A stretch of DNA of 20,057 nucleotides from a virus. A model generated the notes under the pieces. It saw nothing but the letters and a program-made list of their open reading frames with translations. It was not told where the DNA came from and searched no databases. Positions 1 through 9,500 of this stretch are shown piece by piece. Made by a program: the position numbers and the translations under genes. The stretch covers positions 1 through 20,057 of IMG/VR virus record IMGVR_UViG_3300032331_000893, one strand, 5' to 3'. The first letter of the stretch is position 1. Each line of letters starts with the position of its first letter.

Positions 1-1
1 A

Positions 2-1258
2 TTGGCTAGAATGGCGGCCCAAGCTGCGGGACTCAGAATTAACATGAGTGAAACTTTTGAATTTGCGGGAAAAGTATTTGACCCTGAAGGTGCTATTGAT
101 ATGGTTGCGACTTTCCAAAGATTGGGGGTTGCCGCTGGTGATTTAGCAGACCCATTTAGATTAATGTATTTAGCTTCGGAAGACGTTGAAGAATTACAAA
201 ATCAAGTTGTAAACATGACTGAAAAGTTTGTACAATTTGATGAAAAAAATGGTAAGTTTAAAGTTTTACCAAACGCCAAACGTGATTTAATAGAGTTACA
301 AAAAGCTACAGGATATCAATATGATGAATTGGTTAAAATGGGTGAGGGTGCTGCTAAATTACAACTTTTACAAAAAGATTTTAAAGTAGGTGGATTTGAC
401 AAAGAATCACAACAGTTTATTGCAAATGTTGCTCAGTATAGTAAAGAAAAAGGTGGTTTTACTGTTAAATTAGGTGTTGGTGATGAAAAATTAATTTCAG
501 AACTTAATGTTGATGATTTTTCAAAAATAGAGGAATATAATAAACCTAAAAAATTAGAAGACTTAGCTAGAGACCAACTCAGCACAACACAATCTATTGA
601 GTCCATGGTAAGACAATTTGTGTTTGGTGCGGCTGCTCCAATTGCGGGCTCAAGGTTTCCTAGTGATGTTAAAGATATGGAAAGAGCCATAAGTCTTGCG
701 GGAAAAGCGGAAATTGATAAACTTATGGGAAATCCTCGTAATACAATCAAAACCATTGACTCAGGATATAAAAATTTATCCGGTGCCGCGATTGGCGCTT
801 TTGAAGGAAAATTTTCATTTTCAGATGCTAAAAAAATGTTTGATGAAAGTACCAAAACAATATATGGTAATTTAGAAAAATTTGGACAAACTTTGGAAAG
901 TATGTCTCTTTCTGACATTAAACCATTTATATCTGACAGCAATTTATTGGCAAAATCATTGGGCGCTGGTGCCGATGCTGTAGGTAGATTTACTGACAAA
1001 CTTGATAATGCTTTTGCAACAGGTAAACCAATAAAAAATAATCCTTTAAATTCAAACACACCCAATCCAACCCCACAAAATTATACTTTAAATGGTGGTG
1101 TAAAAGTGGATGTGGATGTAAACGGTCTTGATAAAAATATTTCACCTGATTTATATCAAAAAATGATGGACGCAATTTCAAAAGCCGTGAAAGAGGCGAT
1201 TGAAAAAGCATTACCACAAGGACAATACGGAAATGTACCTTCGTCAGTTCCACGATAA
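2..1258 (+). CDS. C-terminal part of a tape-measure-like tail protein (5' end cut by window)
   Basis: The frame is open at the left edge, so the apparent TTG start is not trusted and the true protein begins upstream. The visible 418 residues are helix-rich and hydrophilic with Ala/Gly-rich stretches (for example GAAAPIAG, GAADAVG-like patches). They include a conserved-looking block, DLADPFRLMYLASEDVE, near residues 48-64. A Pro/Asn-rich linker (about residues 345-362) is followed by a short beta-type segment (GGVKVDVDVNGLD) and a final amphipathic helix. This helical body with a small C-terminal cap is typical of tape measure proteins, which set tail length and sit in the tail tube lumen. 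Position supports it: the next gene encodes a tube-initiator-like baseplate protein, as gp29 precedes gp48 in T4. Another long internal virion protein is possible. Confidence 0.55.
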   Translation: MARMAAQAAGLRINMSETFEFAGKVFDPEGAIDMVATFQRLGVAAGDLADPFRLMYLASEDVEELQNQVVNMTEKFVQFDEKNGKFKVLPNAKRDLIELQKATGYQYDELVKMGEGAAKLQLLQKDFKVGGFDKESQQFIANVAQYSKEKGGFTVKLGVGDEKLISELNVDDFSKIEEYNKPKKLEDLARDQLSTTQSIESMVRQFVFGAAAPIAGSRFPSDVKDMERAISLAGKAEIDKLMGNPRNTIKTIDSGYKNLSGAAIGAFEGKFSFSDAKKMFDESTKTIYGNLEKFGQTLESMSLSDIKPFISDSNLLAKSLGAGADAVGRFTDKLDNAFATGKPIKNNPLNSNTPNPTPQNYTLNGGVKVDVDVNGLDKNISPDLYQKMMDAISKAVKEAIEKALPQGQYGNVPSSVPR

Positions 1259-1295
1259 AAAATACAAAAGTTTCTATTTATTATAAAAACTAAAC

Positions 1296-4200
1296 ATGCC
1301 AAGCTATTTAACTCTCGCAGCAACTGAATTTGATAGGAGAAGAAATTTATTAAGAAATTTAAAACCCTATAGAAAACCTGGTGTTTTTACACCTTTGGGG
1401 CAACCTGCGGGAATTGATGAATATATTGAAAATGATTATGCGGTTGTAAATTCACCCGATAATTTAATTGATAATAGTCCATTTTCAGACCTTCTTTATC
1501 CAAGAAATAAATTTGGTCCTAATGGTGGTTATAATAAAGACATTAATGGTTTAGTTAATACTTTTCAAACTAAAAGTAATGTTGGTCCTTATGGTCCAAC
1601 ACCACCATTTACAGACGCATTACAATTATATTCAACAAGTTTTATTGGAAAGGCTTACATTAAAAACGCTTATGGTCCTGGTAGTGGTTCATATTCTTAT
1701 TTTGAACTTTCAAACATAATTAAAACGCAATTGAATAGAACTTATTGGGAGCCAATGAGTTTTGTTCCTTCTTCTTATTCACCTTACGCAGTTCTATTAC
1801 AAGCTGACCCTGCTGGTGATAATGGATTGGCATCCCAAGATTCTAAATTAGCTCAAATAGGTGTTAAAGGAGCAAAAGATTCGTTTCAACAAAGAGTTAA
1901 TCAGAATATAAGAACTCAAACATTAGGGCGAATTAATATATTAGGGGGAATAAAAGACCCTATTCAATTAGCTTTATTAGTTGCGGGAAAAAGACCTTTA
2001 ATTGCTCGTAATTTTAAAATTACTGTTGGCGGACAAAATATTTTATCACAAGGTCAAGATATTGTTGAAAGAATTGTTGGTTTTACGCTTCCAATTTCAC
2101 CTATACCTGGAGATTATTTTCAAAGAAAAGATTACAATTCATCGCAATCGGCCACACGAGCTTTTAGTAACGGAAAAAGAGGAGGTCTATTTGGTTTACG
2201 AGGAAACAGACCAACAAACCCATCTCAATTATTTTTGGGATATACTGGTTCAGGTCAAAGAGAACAATTAACTAATAGTTTAGCAAACAACAAATATAGA
2301 CCATATTATAATACGGGTGGTTCTGGTATTTTATCGGCTTTAGGTAATGCAATAACGGGTGCTTTTGCAAGAGACGAATCAGAAGGTAATTTTTATGTTG
2401 GAACCGCAGAAAGAGACCCGACATTTATTGCCTCACCAGCAGGACAAATTCCAATTGACCAATATGGTAATCAAGTTTTGGCCCCTGTTTATGGTCCTGA
2501 CTTATTAGCCAAAGATTTTGAAGGTGAGGTAAATAATTTTATAACACCTTTTGCAAGAACAAGTAACTTTGCTGAAACAGGTGATTTATCTGGTGGTTTT
2601 TCTTGGGTAAGTGGTAAGTGGGCACCAAACTCAGGTAAACGAATGACCCCTAAGGGTGATTACGGGAGTGAAAGTCCTGATTGGAATCAAATATCGGGTT
2701 CATTTATTAAAGGTGAGTCAGATACAAAGACATTCAGACCGGGTTCAATATTAGATAACACTCAAAGATTAATTGATTCACAACCAAACAATGGGGGAAG
2801 ATTTGCTCACGTTGGTAACGCCATACAACAAACATCAAAGATATTCAATGATGGTTACAAACAAATTACCAAGGGTTCACAAGTTATTAAATATTCTGAC
2901 GGACAAACTAATGTTGGTATTGAATATTGTCGTATCTTCACAAAAGACACACCTTACTATACTTTTAATGATTTACAGAAAAAAGAAGGAAACATTAGAA
3001 AGTTTACATATTCTATTTTAGATTCAACATTTAATTTAAATATTGCACCTGAAAAGGGTGGTGATAGTTTAATTACTACAGGTTCAATCAATGGTATTAC
3101 ACAAGGAAGAGTTAAAAAATATATGTTTTCATTGGAGAACTTGGCGTGGAGAACAGGTTATAGACCGGGATATCGTGTTAGTGACCTTCCAGCGTGTGAA
3201 CAAGGACCTAACGGTGGAAGAATCATGTGGTTCCCCCCATATGACTTATCATTCAATGAGGACGCAAGACCAGCCTTTAACGAAACCGCTTTTTTAGGAA
3301 GACCCGAACCAATTTATACATACAAAAATACATCTCGTACAGGTACATTAAAATGGAAGATTATTGTTGACCATCCATCTATCTTAGATTTGATTGTAAA
3401 CAAAGTATTGGCTAATGAGGGTGATAGAGAAAAGGTTGATTCAATTGTTGATTCATTTTTTGCTGGATGTAAGAAATATGACTTGTATGAATTGGCAAAA
3501 ATTTATAACACAGTTCCATTAACAGAATTACAAGCGTGGCAAGAATTACTTAACAACCCACAACTTACCAACGAACAATACACGGACGCTTTTAATAGTA
3601 TTAATCCCGATGAAGGAACTGGTGGTGTAACAGGGGGTGCAACCACTGCTGGAACACCACAACTTACACTTGATGCATACAAATATTTAGGATTTTATTT
3701 TGATAATGATATTCCTGGCACAGACCCACAAGATACTACATCAACTAATTTCCAAACTGCGTATAACGCCTATACATCAATTACTAATAAACAATTATAT
3801 AGTAGTATTTCTGGAACATCGGCAACAACATCAACATTTTTTACTGATATTGTTCAAGACAACTTTACACAAGTTTTGAAATTAATGGGTGAAATGTATA
3901 ACGCATTAAAACAAAATCAAGTTGCACAAATTATTTTACAATTACAAGGTAGTGCTTCGTCACCACAAAAAAAGGTATACAACAAACATCTTTCATTAAG
4001 AAGAATTGATTCTGTTACACAATTTTTAAAAACATATCCGTTTGATGGAACAAACACATTGGGTGATTATGTTGGAACCAAAATATTAATATCTCCAAAT
4101 GCGGTTGGGGAAGAAGTGACAATTAATACTCCAAAAGGAAAGACTGGAACATTTGGTTCGGTTAATTGTACGGAAGATTTTCCGCCAGGTTCACCATTGA

Positions 4201-6191
4201 GAGTTTATTCAACAAATGCTATGGCTTGTAGAGCGGTATTAATTACCGATATTACCGTAATATCACCTGAAACAAATCCATCACCATCTAACCCGGCACC
4301 AAATGTTGTTAATGTTAACAACCCACAACCTATTAAACCAAAACCACCAGTACCACAACCTACTCAAGATTTGTATAAAGGTGCATCTAAAAAGTTATTA
4401 AGATATCTTTTAAATGAGTGTGATTATTTTGAGGTGATGAAGTCTACGGACCCGTTCATTTATAGTTCAATTAAAGAAAAATTAAAATATTTCCAACCAT
4501 CATTTCATTCAATGACACCAGAAGGATTAAACGCTCGTTTAACTTTCTTACAACAATGTACAAGACCTGGTGATACAATTCCAACCATAGGTCCAAAAGG
4601 TGAAAAATTATATAATGATTCTTTAAATACATCATTTGGGGCACCACCAGTCTTAGTATTAAGAGTGGGTGATTTTTATAACTCTAAGATAATACCAACA
4701 GGTGTTAATTTTGATTATGAAAAAACATGGGACATGAACCCTGAAGGCATTGGTTTCCAACCGATGTTGGTGAATGTTACATTATCATTTAACTTTGTTG
4801 GTGGTATGGGTCTTAAAAACCCAATTGATACCTTACAGAACGCTTTGACGTTTAACTATTATGCCAATACAGAAATGTATGATGAAAGAGCTGAGGCTAC
4901 TGAAGACACAAGTAAACTTGATAAAGAAATTGTTAATGCGTTACAAAGACAACAACCAACAGTTGGTTTAACTAATCTTGATGACCAATTAAATACTGAT
5001 GGTGGAAATACTATTGGTATACAAACAATTACAGGAACAACAGCAAGTGGAAATACTGGTACTTTAAAGTATGGACCATTTATGAATAAGTTTGTATCGC
5101 AAACACAAACTTATTATAACACAACCGTTAACACATTTGAAAATGTATTAACAAAGTATAACTATGGAATGTTATCTATGATAAATTCAAGTTCCGATAA
5201 TAATCAATCTTATAATACTGGAAAATTTGAAAATATATTAGTAAATGTTTCTATTTGGGGTAAACCACAACGAACCCAACAATTAACTAACACCGCCTTT
5301 ACAGCATTAATACAAGATGTTGAAGACCAATCGCTATCCATATTTTCATCAAAATATTTTACAAATCCGAGTATTACGGATGCACAAAAAAGATTATTTA
5401 AAAAGAATTATACTGATTATGTTAATACATATAAAAATTCGTTTTTGAATGATTTAACTGTTGATGTAAATACTTTAGTGACTTTACAACAAACGTATGT
5501 TTATAATGTGGATAGAATGAATTTTGTTACTCGCAGTAGTAGAAATGATGGAAAATTAGACAAACAAAATATTGCAATAATATACTCAATATCTGGAACA
5601 CCTGAAACAGCACCAAATGGTACAGTTGTTGACAGTTTGAATTATTTGACGAGTAATTATAATGACATTGGTGATGATAATTCTTTATTTTTAAATGATG
5701 CATTACCGGCAGCTCAATTATATGTTACAAACGCATATAAAATAAATGTACCGGGGACTTGGACAATACCATCTAATTTTCCACAAATACAATTATTAAA
5801 TCAATCTGTACAAAGAGAATATACAATGATGAGTAAAGCCTTATTATTTGATAGAGTAAACTTCATTTCAGGTTTAACACAAGGTTTAGATAGAGTTACT
5901 TCTAATGCTGTTGAATTTTATTACTCAACAGGAAGTGATTCTTTATTTAATCAATGGACAAATTTAAACAAGTTAGGTAAAGATTTAATTGTGAATTATA
6001 GAGCAAGTGTTTCGGGTCTTAAATATGAAAAATATACACCACCATTTGGAACTACTCTTAATAGAATTGCAATATTTGAAGAAAATCCAACCGCGACTAA
6101 TGACATAAAGAACACATTGCAAAATATATATAGTAATAAAAATGATTCAGTCGCAACAAATCCTTTTAACTTTAAACGTAAATTCTTGTAA
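1296..6191 (+). CDS. Giant baseplate / tail-tube-initiator-like structural protein with a nested OmpA-like domain
   Basis: This 1631-aa protein is very large for a baseplate component; T4 gp48 and gp54 are about 320-365 aa. Two separated segments look like halves of one barrel domain of the gp48/gp54 type. The first, residues about 659-695, carries FLGRPEPIYTY, then TSRTGTLKWKIIVDHPS. The second, residues about 1065-1175, carries LNARLTFLQQCTRPG, APPVLVLRVGDFYN and a closing VNVTLSFNF strand. Between them lie an OmpA-like fold (about 799-986) and a Pro/Asn-rich linker (about 993-1025). The N-terminal 650 residues are Gly/Asn/Pro-rich and the C-terminal 450 residues have no recognisable motif. 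No signal peptide or membrane segment is seen. The leader before the ATG is A/T-rich with no Shine-Dalgarno motif. The domain assignment is pattern recognition and the exact baseplate role is inferred. Confidence 0.6.
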   Translation: MPSYLTLAATEFDRRRNLLRNLKPYRKPGVFTPLGQPAGIDEYIENDYAVVNSPDNLIDNSPFSDLLYPRNKFGPNGGYNKDINGLVNTFQTKSNVGPYGPTPPFTDALQLYSTSFIGKAYIKNAYGPGSGSYSYFELSNIIKTQLNRTYWEPMSFVPSSYSPYAVLLQADPAGDNGLASQDSKLAQIGVKGAKDSFQQRVNQNIRTQTLGRINILGGIKDPIQLALLVAGKRPLIARNFKITVGGQNILSQGQDIVERIVGFTLPISPIPGDYFQRKDYNSSQSATRAFSNGKRGGLFGLRGNRPTNPSQLFLGYTGSGQREQLTNSLANNKYRPYYNTGGSGILSALGNAITGAFARDESEGNFYVGTAERDPTFIASPAGQIPIDQYGNQVLAPVYGPDLLAKDFEGEVNNFITPFARTSNFAETGDLSGGFSWVSGKWAPNSGKRMTPKGDYGSESPDWNQISGSFIKGESDTKTFRPGSILDNTQRLIDSQPNNGGRFAHVGNAIQQTSKIFNDGYKQITKGSQVIKYSDGQTNVGIEYCRIFTKDTPYYTFNDLQKKEGNIRKFTYSILDSTFNLNIAPEKGGDSLITTGSINGITQGRVKKYMFSLENLAWRTGYRPGYRVSDLPACEQGPNGGRIMWFPPYDLSFNEDARPAFNETAFLGRPEPIYTYKNTSRTGTLKWKIIVDHPSILDLIVNKVLANEGDREKVDSIVDSFFAGCKKYDLYELAKIYNTVPLTELQAWQELLNNPQLTNEQYTDAFNSINPDEGTGGVTGGATTAGTPQLTLDAYKYLGFYFDNDIPGTDPQDTTSTNFQTAYNAYTSITNKQLYSSISGTSATTSTFFTDIVQDNFTQVLKLMGEMYNALKQNQVAQIILQLQGSASSPQKKVYNKHLSLRRIDSVTQFLKTYPFDGTNTLGDYVGTKILISPNAVGEEVTINTPKGKTGTFGSVNCTEDFPPGSPLRVYSTNAMACRAVLITDITVISPETNPSPSNPAPNVVNVNNPQPIKPKPPVPQPTQDLYKGASKKLLRYLLNECDYFEVMKSTDPFIYSSIKEKLKYFQPSFHSMTPEGLNARLTFLQQCTRPGDTIPTIGPKGEKLYNDSLNTSFGAPPVLVLRVGDFYNSKIIPTGVNFDYEKTWDMNPEGIGFQPMLVNVTLSFNFVGGMGLKNPIDTLQNALTFNYYANTEMYDERAEATEDTSKLDKEIVNALQRQQPTVGLTNLDDQLNTDGGNTIGIQTITGTTASGNTGTLKYGPFMNKFVSQTQTYYNTTVNTFENVLTKYNYGMLSMINSSSDNNQSYNTGKFENILVNVSIWGKPQRTQQLTNTAFTALIQDVEDQSLSIFSSKYFTNPSITDAQKRLFKKNYTDYVNTYKNSFLNDLTVDVNTLVTLQQTYVYNVDRMNFVTRSSRNDGKLDKQNIAIIYSISGTPETAPNGTVVDSLNYLTSNYNDIGDDNSLFLNDALPAAQLYVTNAYKINVPGTWTIPSNFPQIQLLNQSVQREYTMMSKALLFDRVNFISGLTQGLDRVTSNAVEFYYSTGSDSLFNQWTNLNKLGKDLIVNYRASVSGLKYEKYTPPFGTTLNRIAIFEENPTATNDIKNTLQNIYSNKNDSVATNPFNFKRKFL
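3690..4253 (+). other. OmpA-like (peptidoglycan-associated fold) domain inside the 1631-aa baseplate protein
   Basis: Residues about 799-986 follow the OmpA C-terminal layout. A first strand reads GFYFDNDIP. A helix leads to a second strand ending in LQLQGSASSP (G885-P890), which sits where the GHTD motif lies in OmpA. YNKHLSLRRIDSVTQFL (L899, S900, R902/R903) matches the NxxLSxxRAxxV helix. The domain ends with VYSTNAMACRAVLI (970-983), in the place of the NRRVxI strand. The Asp of GHTD is replaced, while the Arg of LSxxR is kept. In OmpA these two residues bind diaminopimelate, so peptidoglycan binding may be weakened or lost. The domain could hold the baseplate to the cell wall or be a purely structural reuse of the fold. 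Confidence 0.55.
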
Positions 6192-6511
6192 TGGATACAT
6201 ATTATAACCGATACCAACAATTCTTAATAAATGGAGAACAAACTGTTGTTCCATTTACACCGTTGCCATCCAAAACATCAGACCAAAGATATGTTTATAG
6301 AACAGGTTTTAGTAGATTGGACAAAGTTTCACAAGAATATTATGGTACACCATTCTTTGGTTGGTTAATATTACAAGCAAATCCACAATATGGTGGTTTA
6401 GAATGGAATATACCTAACAATTCCATATTGACTATACCATATCCGCTTATATCTTCATTACAAGACTATAAAAATGGTTTAGACAATTATTTCTATTATT
6501 ATGGCAGATAA
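6191..6511 (+). CDS. LysM-like baseplate wedge protein, gp53-like
   Basis: This 106-aa protein has one LysM-like module at about residues 35-85: YRTGFSRLDKVSQEYYG, then FFGWLILQANP, then IPNNSILTIPYP. The pattern (enter helix with D/K, YYG, W-I-L-ANP, and a final x-LxIP strand) is the usual one for phage baseplate LysM proteins such as T4 gp53 or P2 gpX. In T4, gp53 joins wedges into the hexagonal baseplate around the hub. Here the gene lies between a tube-initiator-like gene and a hub-like gene, which fits. Its ATG overlaps the upstream TAA by one base (TAATG) and its own stop lies 11 bp inside the next gene, so translation of the three genes is probably coupled. T4 gp53 is longer (196 aa), so this is a minimal version. 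Confidence 0.7.
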   Translation: MDTYYNRYQQFLINGEQTVVPFTPLPSKTSDQRYVYRTGFSRLDKVSQEYYGTPFFGWLILQANPQYGGLEWNIPNNSILTIPYPLISSLQDYKNGLDNYFYYYGR

Positions 6512-9500
6512 CATACAAGTTAACGACAATATATTAGTTGAATTAGATTATCAGAACATATGCTTAATTGACCCAAACAAAGTTGTTAATTTAGACGGAA
6601 CTGTTCGTGAAAGACAAATTCATCCTGAAAATTTGGTAATGTATGCCAATTTGGAAGCAAAAATGATTCCAAGAAGTAAACTTGTTGTTGGTGCGGGATT
6701 TAATGATGCGGTTCAAACAACGCCAATAGCATCTATTAACTTCCTTAGACCAAATGGTGATACTATGTTATCTAATAAGTATCTTGACCAAATAACTGGT
6801 TTAAACAGTGTTAGTGGTAAGGGAACAAACCAACCACAATTAAATAATATAAGCCAACAAAACAAAACTGAGGACTTTTATGTTAAACAAAACACATCAA
6901 ATAGGGTTGACACTGGTCTTTTAGGTATTGAATCAATTAAGATAAAGAACACTAGAAGTTTAACACCTACAGTTGATATTACTCTTGTTGATGTACAAGG
7001 AAGGGCTCTATTTGAAAAAGGTGAAAATTCTGAATATGCGGCATTCTTTAACCTACCCTACCCAACGTTTTATTTAACTTTAAAAGGGTATTATGGTAAG
7101 GCGGTTAAGTACCAACTTATAATGACAAATTTTTCAACTTCTTTTGATAGTAATACAGGAAACTATAGAGTTGATTTAAAATTTTATTCATACAAATATA
7201 CTATTTTAGCCGAACTACAAATGGGAGCATTGTTTGCACTACCATTTATGTATACAACCGATTATAGAATTTCAACAACAACACCACAAACAGGTTCTGT
7301 AAACGCAGCAATTGATAGTAATAATTCAAATGGTAATCCTAATTTAAATCTAACACAATCAATAAGAAGTACAAAAGGTCAAGAAGAAATAACTAAAGTT
7401 TATAAGTTGTATAAAGCCCAAGGTTTAATTGACCAAAATTTACCCGAGTTGTCATTTCCTGAATTAAGAAATAGGTTATTTAGACTTGAAGAAAATATAA
7501 ATAAAAGTTATGGTGAAGCGGATTTTACACCATTAACAAACATTAATACATATAGCTCTTATTTAACATCATTAAGAGATGATGTTCTTTCATCTGATGT
7601 TAATTCTTGGTTTGGACAGTATATTGACCAAGACAAAATATTTGTTTTAAATACTCAAAATACTGGTGGTGAGTCAAATATTATTACATACATTTATAAA
7701 CCAAATATTATAAATGATAAACAATTATCACTTAACGCATACAATCAACTAAAAAAGATTGTTAGTGGGTATAAAGCAGAATTGGCTAGTAATGCAACTT
7801 TAGGTAAAAACGGTAGTTATATTATAGACGGAAAAACAACCCAATCTCAAATAAATACGTTATCAAGCTTAGAAATTGCTGTAGGAACAACCACATTAAA
7901 TGTTGCCGATAGTGTTAGAAAAAGTTTATCAGTATTAGATATTGATTGGAATCAAACTTTTTTAGTAAGAGAGAAAAGAGAACCTTTACCCGGTGAAGTT
8001 CAAGCATTAATTTCAAAAGAATCACAATTCTTTATACCAATTGTTCTTTCTAATGCATCAACCACTAATTTCCCAACTTATAATTTTGTGTTTGATGGTA
8101 CTTTTAGAGGTAAATCAACATTCAATAAAATTATTGATTTGACATATGCTGAAATTTCTAAAGTTAAAGAACAAGTAATAATTGAATTAGGTTTATTTTT
8201 GGAGAAAAAAATTGAAGGTGATAGTAATTTAGGTTTTAAACCAACTCTAAGAAACATTATGGCCATGATATTTGCATCCGCCGAAGCGTTTATTAGATTA
8301 TTAGATAATGTTCATACTGAAGCTTGGAAACAAAGATTAAATCCAATACGACAAAGAGTTGTTGTAGATGGTGCAAAATCAAGTACTACAACTGAAAGTA
8401 AAAATTATGTCCAACAAAACAATAATAATACTGTTGCGACTGAACCAATATTTCCTTGGCCTCTTTATTTTGTTGAAACAAATTCACCAACAGGTGAACA
8501 ATTTGAAATAAGATATTTGGGTGACTCTCGTGAAGTGGCGTTTACACGAGGAAATAATTTTGACATTTGGCCCGAAGTACAATTTGTTGAAGAATATATT
8601 AAAGGTTTGGCTCAAAGAATAACACCAACAATTACCCCAACGGGTTCACAAGATACTGGAAGAAGTATACAAAGGATATCAATAAACGCTGTTGATTTTC
8701 CGATGACAAATATACCATATTCTAACTATCAAACTGTTAAATTTTTATATGAAATATATGAGAGAGTTTTAATTGCGGTATATTATGATGGTATTGCGAA
8801 GAACTCATCAAAACAATTATCGGTTTATAAAACGTTGTCAGATATTGAAGTAACAAATATTACAACGTCATTAGCAAGTACAAGTCCATCTCTTACAAAG
8901 GTTCTAAAAAATCTTAATTTTAATTCAACGGATTATTTGGCAATACTTAGGAACATTTCAAATGATGGTACAGGTCCAAGTTGGCAACAATTTATTAGAG
9001 GTGAGTTCACATCTGAATATATGAGGACTATAACAACACAAGATTATAGTTTATTAAATGGTGGTGCTTTATACCAAAGTCAAAGTAGCCTAAGCACATC
9101 AAAAAATGTAAAATCTCTTGAAAACGTTGTACAATATTTGGATAGTAGTACGTCTAACGATACTACAAGTTTATTAGCTTTATATCCGTTTGTAAGTAAT
9201 ACTTGGTCGGCAGAAAATTTGTCTAATTCAAAACAAAACTTAGCAACAAGATATAGTACAACAAATAGTATTTTTATTAATGATAATAAAAAATTTATTA
9301 CAAATTACCAACCAAATTTTGACCAAAACACAAATAGACCATTTGTGTCTTTCAACTTCTTATCTTCAAAAACGCCTGAAGTTGAAAATTCAAATTTTAA
9401 ATTATTTTATGATAGTAGAAATATTACTAAAAATTATTTGGTGACAGAATCAATTGTTCAGTATAGTGGAAAAACTGGTAATATTGATGTGAATCAAACA

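Noticed and set aside
433-1065. Minus-strand 210-codon open frame under the tape-measure-like gene
   Set aside because: It is fully overlapped by a convincing + strand gene, and its translation is Ser/Leu/Phe-rich low-complexity, as expected of an antisense shadow.
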